Below, piece by piece: positions 52,062 through 52,195 of a stretch of 52,195 nucleotides of DNA. The translations under genes and the position numbers were made by a program. Below the pieces are notes generated by a model, which worked only from the letters and a program-made list of their open reading frames with translations, did not search any database and was not told the DNA's origin. Each line of letters opens with the position of its first letter. Positions within the stretch are counted from its first letter, which is position 1. The stretch comes from JAVBNF01 sp031551725 (GTDB taxonomy: Bacteria > Bacteroidota > Bacteroidia > Bacteroidales > P3), in assembly GCA_031551725.1 (NCBI GenBank), contig JAVBNF010000006.1, forward strand, positions 1 through 52,195. Reading direction: 5' to 3'.

Positions 52062-52195
52062 ATGAAAACACAACTACTTCGTAGCAGAAATGCAAAAATG
52101 CAAGAATGCAGAAGCGCAAGAGCGCAGAAATGCAGAAAAATGTTCTTCTTCTGCGTTTTTGCATTTCTGCACTTCTGCTTTATTTTCGCGCAAAC
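52062..52195 (+). CDS. start of a third exported, probably FISUMP-type protein (cut by window end)
   Basis: The first 44 codons of a gene that leaves the window. It begins MKTQLLRSRNAKMQ, has a Cys/Arg/Lys-rich stretch, then a signal-peptide core MFFFCVFAFLHFCFIFAQ. The leader and the first residues match genes A and B, so FISUMP domains are expected downstream but not seen. The first 30 codons consist of GCAGAAATGCAAAA-type words that form an inverted repeat with TTTTTGCATTTCTGC in the hydrophobic part. Confidence 0.7.
   Translation, partial: MKTQLLRSRNAKMQECRSARAQKCRKMFFFCVFAFLHFCFIFAQ

Overview
The window reads as a chromosome segment of an anaerobic Bacteroidota member, most likely order Bacteroidales. 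Evidence: promoters with a -33 TTTG and a -7 TAnnTTTG, few Shine-Dalgarno sequences, a C-terminal type IX secretion sorting domain, a SusC-like TonB receptor with a carboxypeptidase-like N-terminal domain, rubrerythrin, a sodium-pumping methylmalonyl-CoA decarboxylase operon (succinate to propionate), and the gene order tuf-trnW-secE-nusG-rplKAJL-rpoBC. I cannot name a genus. There is no prophage, CRISPR array or complete insertion sequence.

Layout. 1-3.4 kb: 9-bp tandem repeats and an AddA-like helicase-nuclease on the minus strand. 3.5-4.2 kb: an overlapping small gene pair resembling a toxin-antitoxin module. 4.2-6.6 kb: a FISUMP-domain secreted protein behind a structured leader. 6.6-7.4 kb: two small genes, one DUF5053. 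7.3-12.6 kb: prenyl synthase, rubrerythrin, RdgB, a membrane protein, a small membrane protein and a LutA-like Fe-S protein. 12.7-16.2 kb: a four-gene run of hydrolase-like protein, NAD(P)HX dehydratase, RhuM and a beta-barrel protein. 16.2-18.9 kb: a second FISUMP gene (minus) with the same kind of leader. 18.9-24.2 kb: a small orphan ORF, a candidate small RNA, then the mce-mmdA-oadG-bccP-oadB operon (minus). 24.2-28.3 kb: TonB receptor pair and aquaporin. 28.3-38.0 kb: three secreted-protein genes in a row, the last 1724 residues. 38.1-51.7 kb: four tRNAs, EF-Tu, tRNA-Trp and the secE to rpoC cluster plus a DUF3467 gene. 51.7-52.2 kb: a third leader and the start of a third, cut FISUMP-type gene.

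The most interesting signal is the leader shared by the three FISUMP-type genes. Each lies behind a Bacteroidota-type promoter box and can fold into a long multi-helix hairpin. The apical domain is conserved in sequence, while flanking helices differ between copies yet stay complementary, as expected for selection on structure. I do not recognise it as a known RNA class. Secondary signals are a promoter-hairpin-U-tract candidate sRNA near 19.2 kb, a 27-bp element with core GGGGTGTCATCGCGTTTAT in three intergenic copies, and REP-like palindromes that have entered coding sequence. All statements come from reading the sequence; no search or folding program was run.
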